Shown here piece by piece: positions 61,661 through 64,000 of a stretch of DNA of 64,000 bases (position 1 is the first letter of the stretch; each line of letters opens with the position of its first letter). The notes below the pieces were generated by a model. It ran no database searches, was not told the origin of the DNA, and saw only the letters and a program-made list of their open reading frames with translations. The position numbers and the translations under genes are program-made. The stretch covers positions 1 to 64,000 of the forward strand of contig JADJQN010000003.1 in assembly GCA_016712745.1 (NCBI GenBank), read 5' to 3'. The stretch is from Sandaracinaceae bacterium. GTDB taxonomy: Bacteria > Myxococcota_A > Polyangia > Polyangiales > JADJQN01.

Positions 61661-62989
61661 GTGACTCGACATCGCGCCATCACAGCTCTTGTCGGCATCC
61701 TTTGTACGGCGACGTTGCAAACAGCCGGCTGCGCGGCAACCCAGCAGGTTCAGGTAGTAAGCGCACTGGAAGCGCGCAACGTTACGGAAGCACTCGCTGC
61801 CTACGAACGAATGCGAGAGGCAGAAGGCGCAGATTCCGCGCTCCTGGCGCGCATCGCCGCGCTCATACTCGAGAGCGAAGCGCTGGCGGACAATCACCCG
61901 ACGCAAGACGCTTCGTTTAGCCAATTGACGGCCGCAGGTACTGCCGCGCATCCAACACTCCAGCGCTTGGCCGACGACGACGCTCATCCCCGTCAGAAAG
62001 CCCACGCGCTCTCGATTCTCGCATCGCATGGCGACGCCGCGGCGCGCGCGGAGCTTCGTGCGCTACTCGACTCCGACGACAGCGATATTCGCGCCTATGC
62101 GCTCGCGTCGGTTAACGTAGTCGACGACGCCCCGACGCTTGCTGCAGCACTCGCGCATACGTCTGGCGCAGTTCGTTTGGCAGCGGCAAACGTTTCTGCG
62201 CAAGGCCCCCTGGTACCGGAGCTCGTGCTGGCGCTCACCGATGCTTCACGCAACGATCCGCTTCCATCCGTTCGTGCAGCGTGCGTTCGCGCGTTGAGCC
62301 GGGGCGGAAGCGAGGCGGTCGAGGCGCTGCGTGAGAGGCTCTCCGATCCGAGCGAAGCAGTCCGCATGGCCGCTGTAGGCGCACTTGCTGTGGCGGATCG
62401 CGTTCGCGCACGCGAGATTCTCACCTCGCTGCTTGCGATGGGTCCCAACTCGGCAAGCATCGAGGCGGCGCGTGTGCTCGCGATGCCCATCGAGGGCGAT
62501 GATCGCGGTGTAGTTGATGCGCGCGCGTTTCTACTTCGCGGACTTCGCGCAGCGGAACCTGCGTTGCGCACGCAATCGGCGGTAGCGCTGGCCGGTCTGC
62601 CTTCCGACGCATCGATGAACGACACGTTGCTGAGCGCGATGGAGAATGACGCGGATGCATCGGTGAAGCTGCTACTCGCGGCCACGATGCTCACGCACGT
62701 TGGTGCAGAGCAACGGGCGCGCGCGGTACTTCATTCACTCTTCGCACCCATGAGCATGAATGCGGTTCAGGCGGCGGCCGCGCTTGCCAAAGAGCACGAT
62801 CGGGAAGCGATGCACGTGCTCGCCGTGGCTCTTCGCGAAAGCAATGCGGCATATCGGCGCGTAAGTGCCCGCGCAGTCGCACGTGACGCAATGCTTCCTG
62901 ACCTCGTTCGACGCGCGCTCGCTGATGAAGACGCAATGGTGCGTATCGTTACTGCGGGCGCAATACTCTCCGCAGAATCAGCGCGCTAG
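61661..62989 (+). CDS. HEAT-repeat lipoprotein
   Basis: The 442-residue product starts MTRHRAITALVGILCTATLQ with lipobox TAGC. The rest is a run of HEAT-like repeats: DEDAHP-type helices such as HPRQKAHALSILASHGDAAA, LLDSDDSDIRAYALASVNVV, LPSVRAACVRALSRGGSEAV, EAVRMAAVGALAVADRVRA. It probably forms a solenoid scaffold at the outer membrane. Start GTG at 61661. It overlaps the lipase gene tail to tail by four bases. Confidence 0.8.
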   Translation: MTRHRAITALVGILCTATLQTAGCAATQQVQVVSALEARNVTEALAAYERMREAEGADSALLARIAALILESEALADNHPTQDASFSQLTAAGTAAHPTLQRLADDDAHPRQKAHALSILASHGDAAARAELRALLDSDDSDIRAYALASVNVVDDAPTLAAALAHTSGAVRLAAANVSAQGPLVPELVLALTDASRNDPLPSVRAACVRALSRGGSEAVEALRERLSDPSEAVRMAAVGALAVADRVRAREILTSLLAMGPNSASIEAARVLAMPIEGDDRGVVDARAFLLRGLRAAEPALRTQSAVALAGLPSDASMNDTLLSAMENDADASVKLLLAATMLTHVGAEQRARAVLHSLFAPMSMNAVQAAAALAKEHDREAMHVLAVALRESNAAYRRVSARAVARDAMLPDLVRRALADEDAMVRIVTAGAILSAESAR

Positions 62990-64000
62990 ACCTTGTTTGG
63001 CGACGGCGTGACGAGGTTGCCTGGACTCGTCATCTCGGCAGGTCGCACGCTTTTCAGCATGGCATTGGCCAGCGCGTCGACCATCGCGCGAAATCGATAT
63101 CGACCATAGCTTGCGCCGCTCGTCAGCCAATCGATGTGAAGGGCCTGCCCGTCCTCATCGCGAAAATGTCCGACGACGTCGAGATGGTCGCCCTTGCCGC
63201 ACCACAACAGCTCACCCCAAACCATGGAGCGCGTTGGTACGACGCCGTCACAGAAGCTGTCATCGACCGGGCGACCGATGCCGTCGATGAGCATGCGCTC
63301 CGTCTTTTGGTCAAAGCGCGGATAAGGATAGCGCGACGAAGGACGGCTAGTGACGCCGTAGAGTGTGGAGTAGGCCGTGATGGAGAACGCGCTCATCGCC
63401 GAGCGCGCGCTGCGCGCGAAGCGCAATGGCGCGGGAGGCGGGGACGCGGAGACGACCGAACCATATCGAACGCCAGGCGCATCCTCAGCGAGCGTATTGA
63501 AGAGGTCCATTGTCTCGGGCGAGATTTGCAAGATGCCGCCTAAATCATTGCGGATGCCATCGAGGTACTCGCTAACCTCGGCGCGACCCTGCTCACCGAT
63601 GAAACGCAATGCCACGTCGGTCGCGCGATCGAGCAGACGAATGTCGATTCCAAGAGCTTCGTCGAGAGCGCCGACGGCGCTGATAAAGCTCGACAACAAT
63701 GCGAGTGGCGGTCGCCCCACACTTAGGGTCGTTACGGTCACCAGCGACAGCACGTAAAGAAGTCGCGTGCCCGCGACAGTGGTGAAGAAGCTTGCGAGCG
63801 GAGTACCGCGATGCGGAGTATTGATGGTGAGGACCGTCTCGACACGACTTCGCCAGTCGAGTGAGACGTCGGTCTGACCGAGGTTGACGGTCGGGGACAT
63901 GATCACGCGAGCATCAAGCCCGCCCGTGGAATGACCAATCAAGTGAATGGGACCGCTATCGGCATGGCCCGCGGTCTTGCCTATTTCCCGCGCGACGACC
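62986..64000 (-). CDS. Lipase-like alpha/beta hydrolase (5' end beyond window)
   Basis: The visible 338 codons start in mid-protein: VVAREIGKTAGHADSGPIHL then the nucleophile elbow GHSTGGLDARV. TPHRGTPLASFFTTVAG follows, and near the end DSFCDGVVPTRSMVWGELLW (candidate Asp) and GKGDHLDVVGHF (candidate His). This is the order of triacylglycerol lipases and PGAP1-like hydrolases. The start codon is outside the window, so any signal peptide is unseen. Confidence 0.85.
   Translation of the reverse strand, partial: VVAREIGKTAGHADSGPIHLIGHSTGGLDARVIMSPTVNLGQTDVSLDWRSRVETVLTINTPHRGTPLASFFTTVAGTRLLYVLSLVTVTTLSVGRPPLALLSSFISAVGALDEALGIDIRLLDRATDVALRFIGEQGRAEVSEYLDGIRNDLGGILQISPETMDLFNTLAEDAPGVRYGSVVSASPPPAPLRFARSARSAMSAFSITAYSTLYGVTSRPSSRYPYPRFDQKTERMLIDGIGRPVDDSFCDGVVPTRSMVWGELLWCGKGDHLDVVGHFRDEDGQALHIDWLTSGASYGRYRFRAMVDALANAMLKSVRPAEMTSPGNLVTPSPNKV

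Overview
The window is a stretch of chromosome from a GC-rich deltaproteobacterium, most likely a myxobacterium (Myxococcota, Polyangia-like). The evidence is a density of two-component hybrids, a zinc-ribbon/GYF/AgmX-PglI protein of the gliding-motility type, many signal-peptide-II lipoproteins with Asp/Gly-rich spacers and Cys-rich repeats, a MYXO-CTERM-like tail, a PEGA protein, HEAT/TPR lipoproteins and a candidate sigma-54 promoter. The assignment rests on gene content only; no search was run.

Region 1-6.9 kb (minus strand) is the classical translation/transcription block. Read in the direction of transcription it runs tRNA-Thr(TGT)-Tyr(GTA)-Gly(TCC)-Thr(GGT)-tuf-rpmG-tRNA-Trp(CCA)-secE-nusG-rplK-rplA-rplJ-rplL-rpoB (rpoB leaves the window). 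rpmG (52 aa) is a short gene overlapping the tuf stop by one base. The rplJ start overlaps the rplA stop, so the usual L10 leader is missing; a 173-base spacer lies between rplK and rplA instead.

Region 7-21 kb is a signalling island: a LuxR-type response regulator, two receiver-kinase paralogues, a PilZ protein whose 3' part is broken, a methyltransferase coupled to a kinase-receiver-kinase hybrid, two lipoproteins, and a response-regulator diguanylate cyclase with an inhibitory site. It ends in a decayed thioredoxin-reductase-like gene.

Region 21-31 kb holds a GNAT, plsY, a GIDE-like membrane protein, a TetR regulator cut by an in-frame TAG, etfBA, two zinc-ribbon membrane proteins and the GltJ/AgmX-like protein. 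Region 31-41 kb holds lipoproteins (including a family 9 glycoside hydrolase), an EF-hand membrane protein coupled to pepA, a ComEA-like HhH protein, a GNAT, hisG-murA, and an ABC-2 permease without an ATPase.

Region 41-49 kb has an orphan sdhC-like cytochrome b, a tightly overlapping operon (secreted protein, matrixin-like protease, diacylglycerol-kinase-like enzyme, lnt), nadK with a barrel-like protein, and a START/SRPBCC-like protein. Region 49-56 kb is a surface-lipoprotein block ending at lgt. Region 56-64 kb has era-der, a quinone oxidoreductase-like enzyme, a GNAT, a DUF2505 protein, a HEAT-repeat lipoprotein and a partial lipase.

Several intergenic spaces carry near-perfect long inverted repeats (4929-5050, 38213-38358, 49413-49480, 59121-59286); some resemble REP/RAYT-type or MITE-like palindromes. 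At least three genes (PilZ, thioredoxin-reductase-like, TetR) look recently broken by single in-frame stops or a frameshift. The strongest candidates for something undescribed are the 7-16 kb phosphorelay and the palindromic elements.
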